NCBI RefSeq assembly: GCF_963678635.1
Contig: NC_087068.1
Span: forward strand, 7,435,027 to 7,499,026
Direction: 5' to 3'
DNA length: 64,000 nucleotides
Origin: Symsagittifera roscoffensis
Lineage: Eukaryota; Xenacoelomorpha; Acoela; Convolutidae
This document shows positions 54,050 through 62,768 of the stretch, in pieces; position 1 is the stretch's first letter; each line of letters opens with the position of its first letter. The notes beneath the pieces were generated by a model, which did not search any database, was not told where the DNA came from, and saw only the letters and a list, made by a program, of their open reading frames with translations. Position numbers and translations under genes: made by a program.

Positions 54050-55591
54050 TCAGCCTATACTTAGGTAATATTTCTTATGTAGATATACTTGTATGTTCGT
54101 ATCAGAGAATATCACGTGTACAAGCGCGTACAATTCCCGAGGATGCAGTCTTCCTCTGTTTGGATCGTACACTGGAAGCGAGAGCTCCTTCACGTCCATT
54201 TCGACAAGGAAGTCCCTCAGCCTCGTCAAAGACAAGACTAGGTTCTCTGGGTCCACGTGCTGCTTCTCCGTCGCCCTCGTTACCAAGAAGCACAAGTATT
54301 TTCCCGGTATCTGCGACGCCGCCGGAGGTAAGGCTGCTACGCCCCCTATCCCTGGCCTTTGCTTCCAAAGGAATTCCACGTTTTTGTATTCTCTCTTAAA
54401 ATCTGCCGCTAACGCTGTCCTAAAACTCATGTCTGCTGAGACTGCTATCGCACATGTTCTGTTTGTGAGTATGAAACCACTGTCTGTTAGTATTATGTTA
54501 CTTGAATATTCATTTGGTAAGTTAAAATATGACTCAACTACCCTGCCTATGTCAGGTTTCTTAGGTTCTTCGCCTGTCTCTGCTTCTAAGTCTCCTGTTT
54601 CCCTCGCTATTCTCAATTTTTTTATTATCAAAGTTTCAGTGTGGGTAAGTCCTACCCCCACTCCCCGGACAAAAATATCCATCGACGTCCCCGTCGATCG
54701 CATACCGGGTATCAAGTCAAGTTTAGAAGCTGGGATGAGTAGTCGTCCTTCCTGGGCAGCCCAGGAAGGATCATCTCGTTCGGTCTTGATGTATTTCATG
54801 CTTCCACGATCCACGTCTTGAATCGTGATGCTGGTCTCCTTTGGATCCGAGGTCGTTTCATTCAGCCACTCCAAGACACGCAGGTTCGTCAAGTCTTGTT
54901 CATATGACTGCTGTTGCTCGTCGTCGAATTCTAGCTCGGGTTTCGACCAGTCGTCAACCCACTCATCGTCGTGATCATCGACTATGTCCATGTCTTGTGA
55001 CACAGTTATTTCCTCTAGACCCACTACTTCCTCCACTATCTTCTTTAGATCTATCCTATCCACTACAAAGTCGTCACCGTAAGGATTGTATTTCTTTCTT
55101 GGTCTCATCCCGTCCTTCTGACGAGTCTGTATGGTGAACGGAAGATCCGGTTCCAAGTTCTTGGGAACCTCTTTCTGTTCGGGATCCTGCCAATCTTCCT
55201 CTGCGTAGGGTAAGGTTTCATCGTCCGCTTCGATCTGTTCGTTTGGATCCAGGTCCAGCGGTGTATCCGTACCTTCCTCTACGACTTCGTTTCCATCGTT
55301 CTTCTCCCTGGTGCCTTTTTCATTGACCTCACAAGCAGGATCCATCATTAGATAATCCCCTTCTTCCATGTCTGCAGGTATACACCAGTCTTCTGTCGAT
55401 GGATTGTGTGGCTTGACATTCTCGTAATGGGCGGCTCGGCCAGTACTCAGTCTATAAAAGCGTCCCTCCTGATGCACCTCTGTAATCATGAAGGGTCCCC
55501 TCCATTTTTTTAGGAGCTTTTTTGTCCCTTTTCGGTGGTATAACGTTCTGGAATACCCATACGTAGTCTCCCACCGAGTAAGCCTTTGCAC
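54050..55591 (-). CDS. Pol C-terminus fused to a macro (ADP-ribose-binding) domain
   Basis: 513 residues. Residues 20-65 are the integrase C-terminal, SH3-like part (LLKKWRGPFMITEVHQEG). A long acidic linker follows (about 75-340). From about 353 to 511 the sequence fits a macro domain of the OARD1/TARG1 type. It has AIAVSADMSFRTALAADFK (the usual D.SM..GIA..FK block), GVAALP, KYLCFLVTRA, then ENLVLSLTRLRDFL and ELSLPVYDPNRGRL, ending in a beta strand (NIQVYL). In TARG1 a catalytic Asp lies after the LSMP block; by my alignment that position is Gly here, so binding without hydrolysis is possible. Fold assignment is by eye. Confidence 0.75.
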   Translation of the reverse strand: MQRLTRWETTYGYSRTLYHRKGTKKLLKKWRGPFMITEVHQEGRFYRLSTGRAAHYENVKPHNPSTEDWCIPADMEEGDYLMMDPACEVNEKGTREKNDGNEVVEEGTDTPLDLDPNEQIEADDETLPYAEEDWQDPEQKEVPKNLEPDLPFTIQTRQKDGMRPRKKYNPYGDDFVVDRIDLKKIVEEVVGLEEITVSQDMDIVDDHDDEWVDDWSKPELEFDDEQQQSYEQDLTNLRVLEWLNETTSDPKETSITIQDVDRGSMKYIKTERDDPSWAAQEGRLLIPASKLDLIPGMRSTGTSMDIFVRGVGVGLTHTETLIIKKLRIARETGDLEAETGEEPKKPDIGRVVESYFNLPNEYSSNIILTDSGFILTNRTCAIAVSADMSFRTALAADFKREYKNVEFLWKQRPGIGGVAALPPAASQIPGKYLCFLVTRATEKQHVDPENLVLSLTRLRDFLVEMDVKELSLPVYDPNRGRLHPRELYALVHVIFSDTNIQVYLHKKYYLSIG

Positions 55592-57278
55592 CAGCTGCTT
55601 TCTTGTCGAACCTTTTCCTCTGCCTTGCCTGTGCCTGCTGAGTGTTTCGTCTACACAAATCGTTCAGCTCCTGTTGGCGTCTGATCACATCGCTCACGTA
55701 GACCTGTGCGGACGTTTTCCTTCCCTCATATTCTGGGTAGAAGAAGGTTAAGGGTAAAGACTTTTCGTGTCCAGTTAGCATCATGTGTGGACTGACTCCA
55801 GTGGTGGAGTGTTGCGTGCTATTATATGCTCCCATCACCTGTGGGAGGTATCTGTCCCAATCAGTCATGTACCTGGAACAATATACTCTCAGCATCGACA
55901 CTAACGTCCTGTTCTGTCTTTCCACTAAGCCATTCGTCTGAGAGTGGTATGTCGTGGAGTGAGCCTGAGCAACCTGTGAGCGTCTCATAAGCTCTTTCGT
56001 AAGCTCTCCTACGAAAGCTGTTCCATTATCCGATTGAAACGTCATCGGACAACCATGTCTTGCTATCCACGTATTGATCAGGTGGTCGCATGTCTCTTCC
56101 GCCGAGGCAGTTATGCAGGGCACGGCCTCTGCATACTTCGTGAAATGATCTATCATGACCAGCACCTGATTATAACCTTTGTCTGTCATGCATATCTTTT
56201 GGTGATCTATCTGCACCACCTCGTTGAATTCAGACGACTCGATCGATTGTAAAGGAAATCGCAACTTCCTTGGATCCTTGACCTGTTGGCATGACAGACA
56301 TGCTGTTACCCATTTCTCGCATGCCTTTTTCATCCCAGGCCACTCAAAGCGCTTCAGGATCCTCTGATATACTTTGTCGATCCCCTGATGGCCCATCTGA
56401 TCATGTGACCTGAATAATAGTTCTGTCTGATAGAGTTGCGGTAACACTGTCGCGTTATACTTGTATAGGACTCTGTCTTCCTCTCTTCTTTTGCAAGCCA
56501 CGATCCCGTCCTTGTTCAAATATAACCTCCCTTCCTTCTGCATGAAGTATTGTCTCAGGATGCGATAACTATCCTCCTCGAGGTCCCCTTTATCCGGAGA
56601 ACCATTCTCGATCCACCTTTTCAGGTTGCTTGTCATGCGATCATTTCTCTGCGCTCTTAGAAGGTCCGAGAGTCTGTATCTCGCCTTCAAGTATGTCTTC
56701 ATGACCCTCATCTGACTATTCAGCTCGTTGGGCTGATGTGTGTCTTCTTCCATCTTAAAGCACCAAATCTTCGCCAACGGTTGTGTTTCTTGTTCAAACG
56801 GCTGAAGATCAGTCCTGACTACCTCTTTCTGCGGCAACAGGCTTATCGAACGTTTCGATACCGCTATCGTTTCTAAGTCATCCGCTGCGTTGTCAAAGAC
56901 TCTTTCGCTTGGTATAAGGTAGCGATCGCTGTCAGGATCCTGATACATCTCTCTGTCCAGGTCCCTTGCCCGAGTTTCCACTAGTAGCGTGTGTATCGCT
57001 AGTTCTGACAGTTCTGATCTCGAACTCGAGTTCCTGTCTGAATAGGTGTCCATTCCTGAGTTTCGGGAATCATCATCCGTCGAAGAGGTTGTGCTGGAGA
57101 CTGCACGCTCCTCCAGATCATGTCTGTGCCTTCTTCGCATCCATCTGAACTCCCCTGACAAAACCTTGTTCTCTAGGTCCTGTTTCTCATCAGGAATTTT
57201 CTCGTCTATCTCAGACTCCCCGGACAAATTTTTCGTGTCCCGGATGTTGATCTTGTGATCGCTGGTTCTTTTCATCAT
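55452..57278 (-). CDS. pol: Pol fragment: integrase
   Basis: 608 residues. After a disordered part comes the HHCC zinc region (His292/His297, Cys327/Cys330: ACLSCQQ), then the catalytic core with Asp358 (VVQIDHQKI), Asp417 (FQSDNGTAF) and Glu453 (NGLVERQNR). The last two are separated by exactly 35 residues, the D,D-35-E pattern, so the integrase triad is intact. The C-terminal part (SVGDYVWVFQN) is cut by a frameshift near 55.5 kb. Confidence 0.9.
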   Translation of the reverse strand: MMKRTSDHKINIRDTKNLSGESEIDEKIPDEKQDLENKVLSGEFRWMRRRHRHDLEERAVSSTTSSTDDDSRNSGMDTYSDRNSSSRSELSELAIHTLLVETRARDLDREMYQDPDSDRYLIPSERVFDNAADDLETIAVSKRSISLLPQKEVVRTDLQPFEQETQPLAKIWCFKMEEDTHQPNELNSQMRVMKTYLKARYRLSDLLRAQRNDRMTSNLKRWIENGSPDKGDLEEDSYRILRQYFMQKEGRLYLNKDGIVACKRREEDRVLYKYNATVLPQLYQTELLFRSHDQMGHQGIDKVYQRILKRFEWPGMKKACEKWVTACLSCQQVKDPRKLRFPLQSIESSEFNEVVQIDHQKICMTDKGYNQVLVMIDHFTKYAEAVPCITASAEETCDHLINTWIARHGCPMTFQSDNGTAFVGELTKELMRRSQVAQAHSTTYHSQTNGLVERQNRTLVSMLRVYCSRYMTDWDRYLPQVMGAYNSTQHSTTGVSPHMMLTGHEKSLPLTFFYPEYEGRKTSAQVYVSDVIRRQQELNDLCRRNTQQAQARQRKRFDKKAAGAKAYSVGDYVWVFQNVIPPKRDKKAPKKMEGTLHDYRGASGGTLL

Positions 57279-58113
57279 CCGTCTCCCCGGACAAATAGTC
57301 TTGCAGCCGATTTTGTTCTACCTTTTTACCTTCCTTATCCTGGTCCACGAAGGTGACGATTTTCTTTCGCTTGCTGCTTCCCTGTTCTTTCTGTCCGTAA
57401 GAAGTACTGGTTAAAATCTTTTGGGGTATTGAGGATACTAGTTGCTGAACTATTGTCCTACAATCCCTCTCATTCTCTTCGTGCTGTCGTCTGGACGGCA
57501 TGATCTTCACTTTCTCACTGACTGTTAGCGATGCCACTGCAGCTGTCCACTCGGGATCATCTCTGGTCACTTCTCTTTCTAACAATCCACCCAGCATCCG
57601 CATCACTTGTGGTGTGACTTGCACCGTTTTATCCAATATTGAGAGGCTGTTTATATTCATGCGAGAAAGTTCTTGCTGGACCAGGTTCGAGCGCAGCAAC
57701 AAATCCAAGGGGACCGGGTCCTTCTTGGACAGGATCTTTATCTCGGCTGCTTTCTCTACAGGTAACTCAGGGTGCCCTGGAATTGGATGTCCAGACTTAT
57801 CCAACCATCTCGTTAAGGGAAGCGCTTCATAAGTTTCTTTGTCCAGAAACGAGAATCCCTCCTTTATTTCCGCCTGATTGGCCTGCTTCTGCTCCAATCT
57901 TTCATAGAACTCAGTTTTCTTGCTGAGACTGTCAGCATTCTGGTGTTTATCACGCATCCTATGTTCGATTATCATATGGTAGCCATCCAATCTTACTATC
58001 CATCTACCAATATAGCTCTGATCCATCGAGTAGGTCTTCAACCAGGATAACGCTCTGTTGTCCACGCGTAACTTGAAGGGAGCGCTCCCCAAGTATGCAC
58101 GGTACTTCTCCAC
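57211..58113 (-). CDS. pol: Pol fragment: end of RNase H and long linker
   Basis: 300 residues. LRVDNRALSWLKTY and HRMRDKHQNADSLSKK are the closing motifs of a Ty3-type RNase H. They are followed by roughly 220 polar, charged residues before the integrase. The linker contains LSGETDDEK, which is echoed by LSGESEIDEK and LSGEFRW in the following fragment, suggesting short internal repeats. Confidence 0.8.
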   Translation of the reverse strand: MEKYRAYLGSAPFKLRVDNRALSWLKTYSMDQSYIGRWIVRLDGYHMIIEHRMRDKHQNADSLSKKTEFYERLEQKQANQAEIKEGFSFLDKETYEALPLTRWLDKSGHPIPGHPELPVEKAAEIKILSKKDPVPLDLLLRSNLVQQELSRMNINSLSILDKTVQVTPQVMRMLGGLLEREVTRDDPEWTAAVASLTVSEKVKIMPSRRQHEENERDCRTIVQQLVSSIPQKILTSTSYGQKEQGSSKRKKIVTFVDQDKEGKKVEQNRLQDYLSGETDDEKNQRSQDQHPGHEKFVRGV

Positions 58114-58217
58114 AAAGGTGCAAACATTTCTGCTTTTGGTGCGCCATATTTCATCTCTGTGTCACTCAAGACTTTGCTGCCGTATGCAATGGGATGGAGA
58201 ACTGTTCTTCCGTTCCA

Positions 58218-59072
58218 TTATTGCTCTTGATGCAAGATTCCTGAGATGGCCACCACCGATGCGTCTGTGTAGAGAACATACATGCCCTTTTCTGTAGGCA
58301 TGCCCAGCACTGGCGCTTCGCACAGTTCCCGCTTTATGTTCTCGAAAGCAACCTGTGCCTCATCGTTCCATTCGAACTTTTTCCCTTTGTTGCGCATCAG
58401 CTTCTGCATCGGGTACGCCTTGTCCGCATATCCTTTTATGAATTCTCGGTAGTAATTGGCAAACCCTAAGAAGCTCAGGAGCTGTGTGTCCGTTCTGGGG
58501 GCTTTCCATGTCAACACTGCTTCCACTGCTTCCGGGTCCGGCCTCACACCATGCCTATCCACCATTCTTCCTAGGTACTTAATCGAGTCCCTAAGGATTT
58601 CACATTTCGATGGTTTGCACTTTAATCCTGCTCTTTTCATGCATCCAAAGACCTCATCGAGCCTATCAATGTGGTCTTCCAGGGTCGGTGTCGCTATGAC
58701 TACGTCATCCACGTAACTTATCACGAGGTTCCCGTACTTCTTGGTCACTCCAGTCAAAGCCTGAGCCATCAGTCTTTGAAAAGTGGCCGTTGCATTGCAC
58801 AAGCTGAAGGGCATTCTCTTCCACTGGTACAATCCCAACTCGCACGCGAATCCGGTCTTCTCTCTGTCCTCCTTCCGCAGAGGGACCTGCCAGAAGGCAG
58901 AACCTAAGTTCAATGTGGTGAAGAACTTGGCATCACCAAGCTTAGATAGGCTCTCGTCTATTCGCGGTATCGGGTACGCATCTTTTATCGTTACCGCGTT
59001 CAAGTAACGAAAGTCGCAACAAAATCTAAGCTGCCCCCTTTCTTTTTCGCCATTACTACTCCGCAAGCCCAT
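58218..59072 (-). CDS. pol: Pol fragment: reverse transcriptase and start of RNase H
   Basis: 284 residues. LRFCCDFRYLNAVTIKDAYP and the motif A region TTLNLGSAFW (usually TLDL, so the first catalytic Asp is Asn55), MPFSLCNA (usually MPFGLCNA) and YVDD (120-123). It then runs through the thumb (LGRMVDRHGVRPDP) and connection region to the RNase H start (YVLYTDAS). The YVDD aspartates remain but loss of the motif A Asp should inactivate polymerisation. The frame breaks at about 58.2 kb. Confidence 0.85.
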   Translation of the reverse strand: MGLRSSNGEKERGQLRFCCDFRYLNAVTIKDAYPIPRIDESLSKLGDAKFFTTLNLGSAFWQVPLRKEDREKTGFACELGLYQWKRMPFSLCNATATFQRLMAQALTGVTKKYGNLVISYVDDVVIATPTLEDHIDRLDEVFGCMKRAGLKCKPSKCEILRDSIKYLGRMVDRHGVRPDPEAVEAVLTWKAPRTDTQLLSFLGFANYYREFIKGYADKAYPMQKLMRNKGKKFEWNDEAQVAFENIKRELCEAPVLGMPTEKGMYVLYTDASVVAISGILHQEQ

Positions 59073-60484
59073 GGCGATTTCGAGGGTTTTATCATGTCGT
59101 TTTCAAGTAACATTTCTATTTCCGTTCGGCACGCTTCCGATTTGTGAGGCGTCATTCGTCTTGCGCCTTCCCTATGGGGAACGGCGCCTTCTTCTAGTTC
59201 GATTTCGTGTTCGACGAAATTACAGCAACCGATATCCGCCTTATGTTTTGAAAATACATCTGCGTTCCGATTTAGGAGGTCCCTTAATTTTTTGAAATCT
59301 CCCTCACCTATTTTCCCTTCTAAATGTTCTATCTCTGGTAAAACCGGTTTGTCAGATTCTAGTTCATATGACGAGGGGCGTTCCGGAAAATTCGAGCAGC
59401 TTGATAAGCCGTCGTCCATTTCGGATTTCATTGAAAACAATTTATGAATAGATTTTAATTCATTAATCCTCTTCAAAATTTTATCTTTATTGGCATGATA
59501 AGGACAGTCTTTCACACTATATTTCTTCAAGTTTTGTGTCTCCTCATAGTCGGTCCTCATCGGCAAAGCGTAGCCAAGCTTCTTTCCACGCTGGATTGAA
59601 ACCGTGGTGTCCAGTGTGTTCAACAACACACTGACACACAGTCCGTTTCGCGTTACCGAGAAGCTCCGGCCTAAAATCACCGAACTCTGACTATTTGGAT
59701 TCGGTACTAAGCAAACCTGTTTAGTATCACTTAACGAATTCAAATTTCTCATTCTAAAAATTGCTACCACAGCCAGTCCTGGTTGTAATTTTACTTTTCT
59801 ATCCAAAAAAATTGGTACCTTGTTTTCGTCTGTTATTATCCTATTAATTGGTCTCTTAACATACTTCCGGTCCGGGTTTCTAAACCGTATCAGACCGTTG
59901 TTCAAGTCAATCATCACGTCAAAATTCCTGACAAAATCTCTGCCCAAGATGAATTGGTCGGCGTCGTCCAGATTCTCTACCACCAGGAAGCTCATCCAAA
60001 GATCCCGTCCTCCCATGTGGAGGACCGTTATTGGTGTTCTTCCGGCCACGTAGATAGCTCCTCGATCGGCGGCGGCCAGTCGGAGATTCGTTGGAATTAG
60101 ATCTTCCCGCGTGAATCCCATTCTTTCCCAAGTTTTTATCGGCATCACACTCACTACCGCTCCTGTGTTCAGAAGCCCTTTGACTCCGATTTTTGTTCCA
60201 TTGGTGTCGAGCAGATGTGCGGTCACATCTGCTTCATACCCAATGTGTACTGCGTCTTGTTCCATCATGGCGTCATGGCCTATCCTGCGGACTTTGAGTT
60301 CCTCTTCTCCCAAATAGATCTGTCCCATTTGGTCATCATCTGTTGTTACATAAGTCCTGGTGTAAATACTGATTCCATCCACGTTCAGCATTACTTGATA
60401 CGGCCCATAGACCTCTAGGTAGCGTCCATGAAGTTTCTTCATGCGAGGGCCACCCGTCGTTAGTAGTGCTCGCACTGCTCGCAC
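59000..60484 (-). CDS. pol: Pol fragment: retropepsin-like protease (Asp to Asn) and start of reverse transcriptase
   Basis: 494 residues. The protease flap and active-site region lies at about 90-180. The catalytic D-T/S-G triplet reads N-T-G (Asn106, codon AAC at 60167-60169), followed by AVVSVMPIKTW and a second conserved block FILGRDFVRNFDV. This Asp-to-Asn change should abolish proteolysis. A linker follows, then the start of the reverse transcriptase (CNFVEHEIELEEGAVPH, MIKPSKSPWACGVVMAKKKGG). The frame breaks near 59040. Confidence 0.85.
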   Translation of the reverse strand: MRAVRALLTTGGPRMKKLHGRYLEVYGPYQVMLNVDGISIYTRTYVTTDDDQMGQIYLGEEELKVRRIGHDAMMEQDAVHIGYEADVTAHLLDTNGTKIGVKGLLNTGAVVSVMPIKTWERMGFTREDLIPTNLRLAAADRGAIYVAGRTPITVLHMGGRDLWMSFLVVENLDDADQFILGRDFVRNFDVMIDLNNGLIRFRNPDRKYVKRPINRIITDENKVPIFLDRKVKLQPGLAVVAIFRMRNLNSLSDTKQVCLVPNPNSQSSVILGRSFSVTRNGLCVSVLLNTLDTTVSIQRGKKLGYALPMRTDYEETQNLKKYSVKDCPYHANKDKILKRINELKSIHKLFSMKSEMDDGLSSCSNFPERPSSYELESDKPVLPEIEHLEGKIGEGDFKKLRDLLNRNADVFSKHKADIGCCNFVEHEIELEEGAVPHREGARRMTPHKSEACRTEIEMLLENDMIKPSKSPWACGVVMAKKKGGSLDFVATFVT

Positions 60485-60528
60485 GTTAGTAGTGCTCGCA
60501 CCTGATGTCCAGCCACTGGGATTATCGA

Positions 60529-60966
60529 CTATATCTTGCTTCCTTGCGGCACCATGCCGAACCTCTGACCGGAGATCACATTAAGCTTCATGCTCAAACT
60601 GCTTGGTGCTTTAGTTTCCTCGAACTCCGTTGCTTCGAAGGTATTCAGTTGCTCCTGAAGTTTTTCATTCTCCAGTTCAAGTTTCACTTTTTGTTCGATC
60701 TCTTTCGTCACTAGTTCCTGCTGCACTCTATTTAGAGCATCCCTCGCGGCTGCCTTATAATCGATCTTGAAGTCGTGAGCCGCAGTTGCTGGTTCCGGCT
60801 CACGTGTCTCCTCTATTACCGCTTGCATTTTCTTTGCCGCCAGCTCTTGAGGTTTATCATTTCTGCGTGCTTCTGCTTCACTCAAAAGTCGAGTCTTGCT
60901 GGCTTTCACTCCTGACAAAGCTTCTTCATGTCTTGGATGCTTAATGTCTGCCAGAATTGCGGACAA
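60529..60966 (-). CDS. Gag-protease linker fragment with coiled coil
   Basis: 145 residues. Ala/Glu/Lys-rich, with a predicted coiled coil (KEIEQKVKLELENEKLQEQL). It connects Gag to the protease in another frame. A short direct duplication of TTAGTAGTGCTCGCAC at about 60460-60500 accompanies the break that follows. Confidence 0.6.
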   Translation of the reverse strand: MSAILADIKHPRHEEALSGVKASKTRLLSEAEARRNDKPQELAAKKMQAVIEETREPEPATAAHDFKIDYKAAARDALNRVQQELVTKEIEQKVKLELENEKLQEQLNTFEATEFEETKAPSSLSMKLNVISGQRFGMVPQGSKI

Positions 60967-61565
60967 TCTGATTTAAAATGACCTTCCAAGTTGCAAAAGA
61001 AACACCTCGGGCCGAATTTCGCAATTACTCCTCTCATGAAATCCTCATGGTCCAACTCTGACGCATCTTCGTCCTCGAGGCTAAAGCCTATTGCTTTCAT
61101 GCCTTGTTTGTAAGCTGGGCATGCTGACACATGATGGTCCGTTGAACTGCAATTAGCACAAGAGCGTCTCTTGTCCATATCATCCCTCGGTTTGTACCAA
61201 TTGTTCCCTTGGTTTGCTGGTCCGTTGTTAAAATTGCCATAATTGTTCTTGTAATATCCAGATCTCGAAGGAGGTTTCAACAAAAGATACTCTTTTGATT
61301 TGAGCCTCAACTCCTCCGGTGTTGGCGCATTGGTTGATAGTGGTGTGTAATGCGTTGCTAGCATCGTACGAAGTTCATCATTCTTCACACCATCGATAAA
61401 TTTCGAGGCTACGGTCAGGTTCATCCTTCGGTTTGACTCATCCGGTTGGCTGCGTCTTCTCAGCATTTCCAAATCATCGAGAAACTTGTCTATCGTTTCA
61501 TCTTCTCGTTGCCTCCGTTTCTCGAAGCGCATCATCGCCTGGTACCCCCTGCATCCCTGATCCAA
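60906..61565 (-). CDS. gag: Gag, C-terminal part with two zinc knuckles
   Basis: 219 residues. The capsid-like helix bundle ends (FEKRRQREDETIDKFLDDLE) and is followed by an Asn/Gly-rich linker. Two CX2CX4HX4C knuckles follow at residues 136-149 (CANCSSTDHHVSAC) and 188-201 (CFFCNLEGHFKSDC), the nucleocapsid-type motif that binds RNA. A frameshift near 60960 ends the frame. Confidence 0.85.
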   Translation of the reverse strand: MDQGCRGYQAMMRFEKRRQREDETIDKFLDDLEMLRRRSQPDESNRRMNLTVASKFIDGVKNDELRTMLATHYTPLSTNAPTPEELRLKSKEYLLLKPPSRSGYYKNNYGNFNNGPANQGNNWYKPRDDMDKRRSCANCSSTDHHVSACPAYKQGMKAIGFSLEDEDASELDHEDFMRGVIAKFGPRCFFCNLEGHFKSDCPQFWQTLSIQDMKKLCQE

Positions 61566-62622
61566 AACGGTTTAAGATTTCGAAGATTTTCTCAGCAGTG
61601 TCACGTTGATATTGCTTCTTGGCCATGACACAGTTCAGGGCTGTCCCTTCTAAGTTGCTGGTGAGCGCGCTGCATTCCTGTCTCTCCGACAAGTCCTCTT
61701 CCTCGAAATGCAGCTTCATTACCTCTATCCAGGTATCAATACAGCCATCAGATTCGTCTTTGTAGCATCCTGGTTTCTTAAAGACTCTTCTGGACTTCTC
61801 ACTGCGTTCATTGGTTCTTGATAACCTTGTCAGGAATGTCTCCAAAGACCTGTTTAGGGGTTCAAATGCTGTGGCCATTGCCGTAGCATCCCTTGAGTGT
61901 CCTGCTTGAGTGTCCTCACACCTCGTCGAAGGCTCTGTGTGCGGTGCACCCCTGCAAACCGAATCACCGTGAGTGTTTCCCGCTTGGCCCACATGACTCC
62001 TCCTCGGGCTTGCATGCCCCCTGTTGCCGGAATCACTTCTCCCAGTCGCATGTGTGCCTTGCGTTGGTCGTTCGTTAGAGGTCTGTCTGTTCCCCGTTGA
62101 ACTTGCTCTACTGTTCGGGCCCCATGCTCCATTACCCCTTGTGGCATAGCCTGATGAACTGCCCCTGCCTCTAGTGGATCCATACGTCTTCCTTTTTTGA
62201 TGTTCATTGAAGTTCACCCTCGGTTCCCTGGTGGGACCTCCCGAGTTCGGTTCTCCTTTTTTTGGTCCACTCTTGCTGCTTAGTAGCCCGTCCAACCTAT
62301 CTATGATAGCCTGAGTTCGCCGCTCCATCATGGCGTCTATCTTTGTGTCAAGAGTCCCAAGAGACTGCTCTTGCTGAATTCTTAACCTCTCCATGTCGTC
62401 TCTTAAGCGTAACTCTCGCTGTTCCGCCTCTCTGGTCATTCGCGACAAGTTCTTCGCCATATGCTCGTCCGTTCTTTCTTTCAAGCGTTTTTCGCTCCTG
62501 CCAACTTCCTGTCTATTGCGGTTTATTTCTTCCCGCAGACTTTCTCTTTCAATGTGAACTGCTCTTTCTAGTTCACTCATCCTTATTGACATCTGCTCGT
62601 TTTGTTCTCCTAAACTGTCCAC
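61498..62622 (-). CDS. gag: Gag, N-terminal and capsid-like part
   Basis: 374 residues. Residues 1-110 form a long charged coiled coil (SELERAVHIERESLREEI onwards); 120-250 are Gly/Ser/Arg-rich and basic, suited to RNA binding. From about 290 comes a Retrotrans_gag-like capsid segment (CIDTWIEVMKLHFEEEDL, then ECSALTSNLEGTAL). The ORF breaks by frameshift near 61560 and continues in the next entry. Confidence 0.75.
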   Translation of the reverse strand: MDSLGEQNEQMSIRMSELERAVHIERESLREEINRNRQEVGRSEKRLKERTDEHMAKNLSRMTREAEQRELRLRDDMERLRIQQEQSLGTLDTKIDAMMERRTQAIIDRLDGLLSSKSGPKKGEPNSGGPTREPRVNFNEHQKRKTYGSTRGRGSSSGYATRGNGAWGPNSRASSTGNRQTSNERPTQGTHATGRSDSGNRGHASPRRSHVGQAGNTHGDSVCRGAPHTEPSTRCEDTQAGHSRDATAMATAFEPLNRSLETFLTRLSRTNERSEKSRRVFKKPGCYKDESDGCIDTWIEVMKLHFEEEDLSERQECSALTSNLEGTALNCVMAKKQYQRDTAEKIFEILNRFGSGMQGVPGDDALRETEATRR

Positions 62623-62768
62623 TATGTTGTTTAAAGCTTCTTCTAGTGCTGCCCCGTTATCCGCTTCGTGCTGGTCGAGATCCGGGCCTTGACTCTCTGT
62701 CTTGACGTCTTTTCATTATTTATTTCAGGATCCGCTAACGCGTTGCCTAGCCCTCTGGTTCTACTCTC

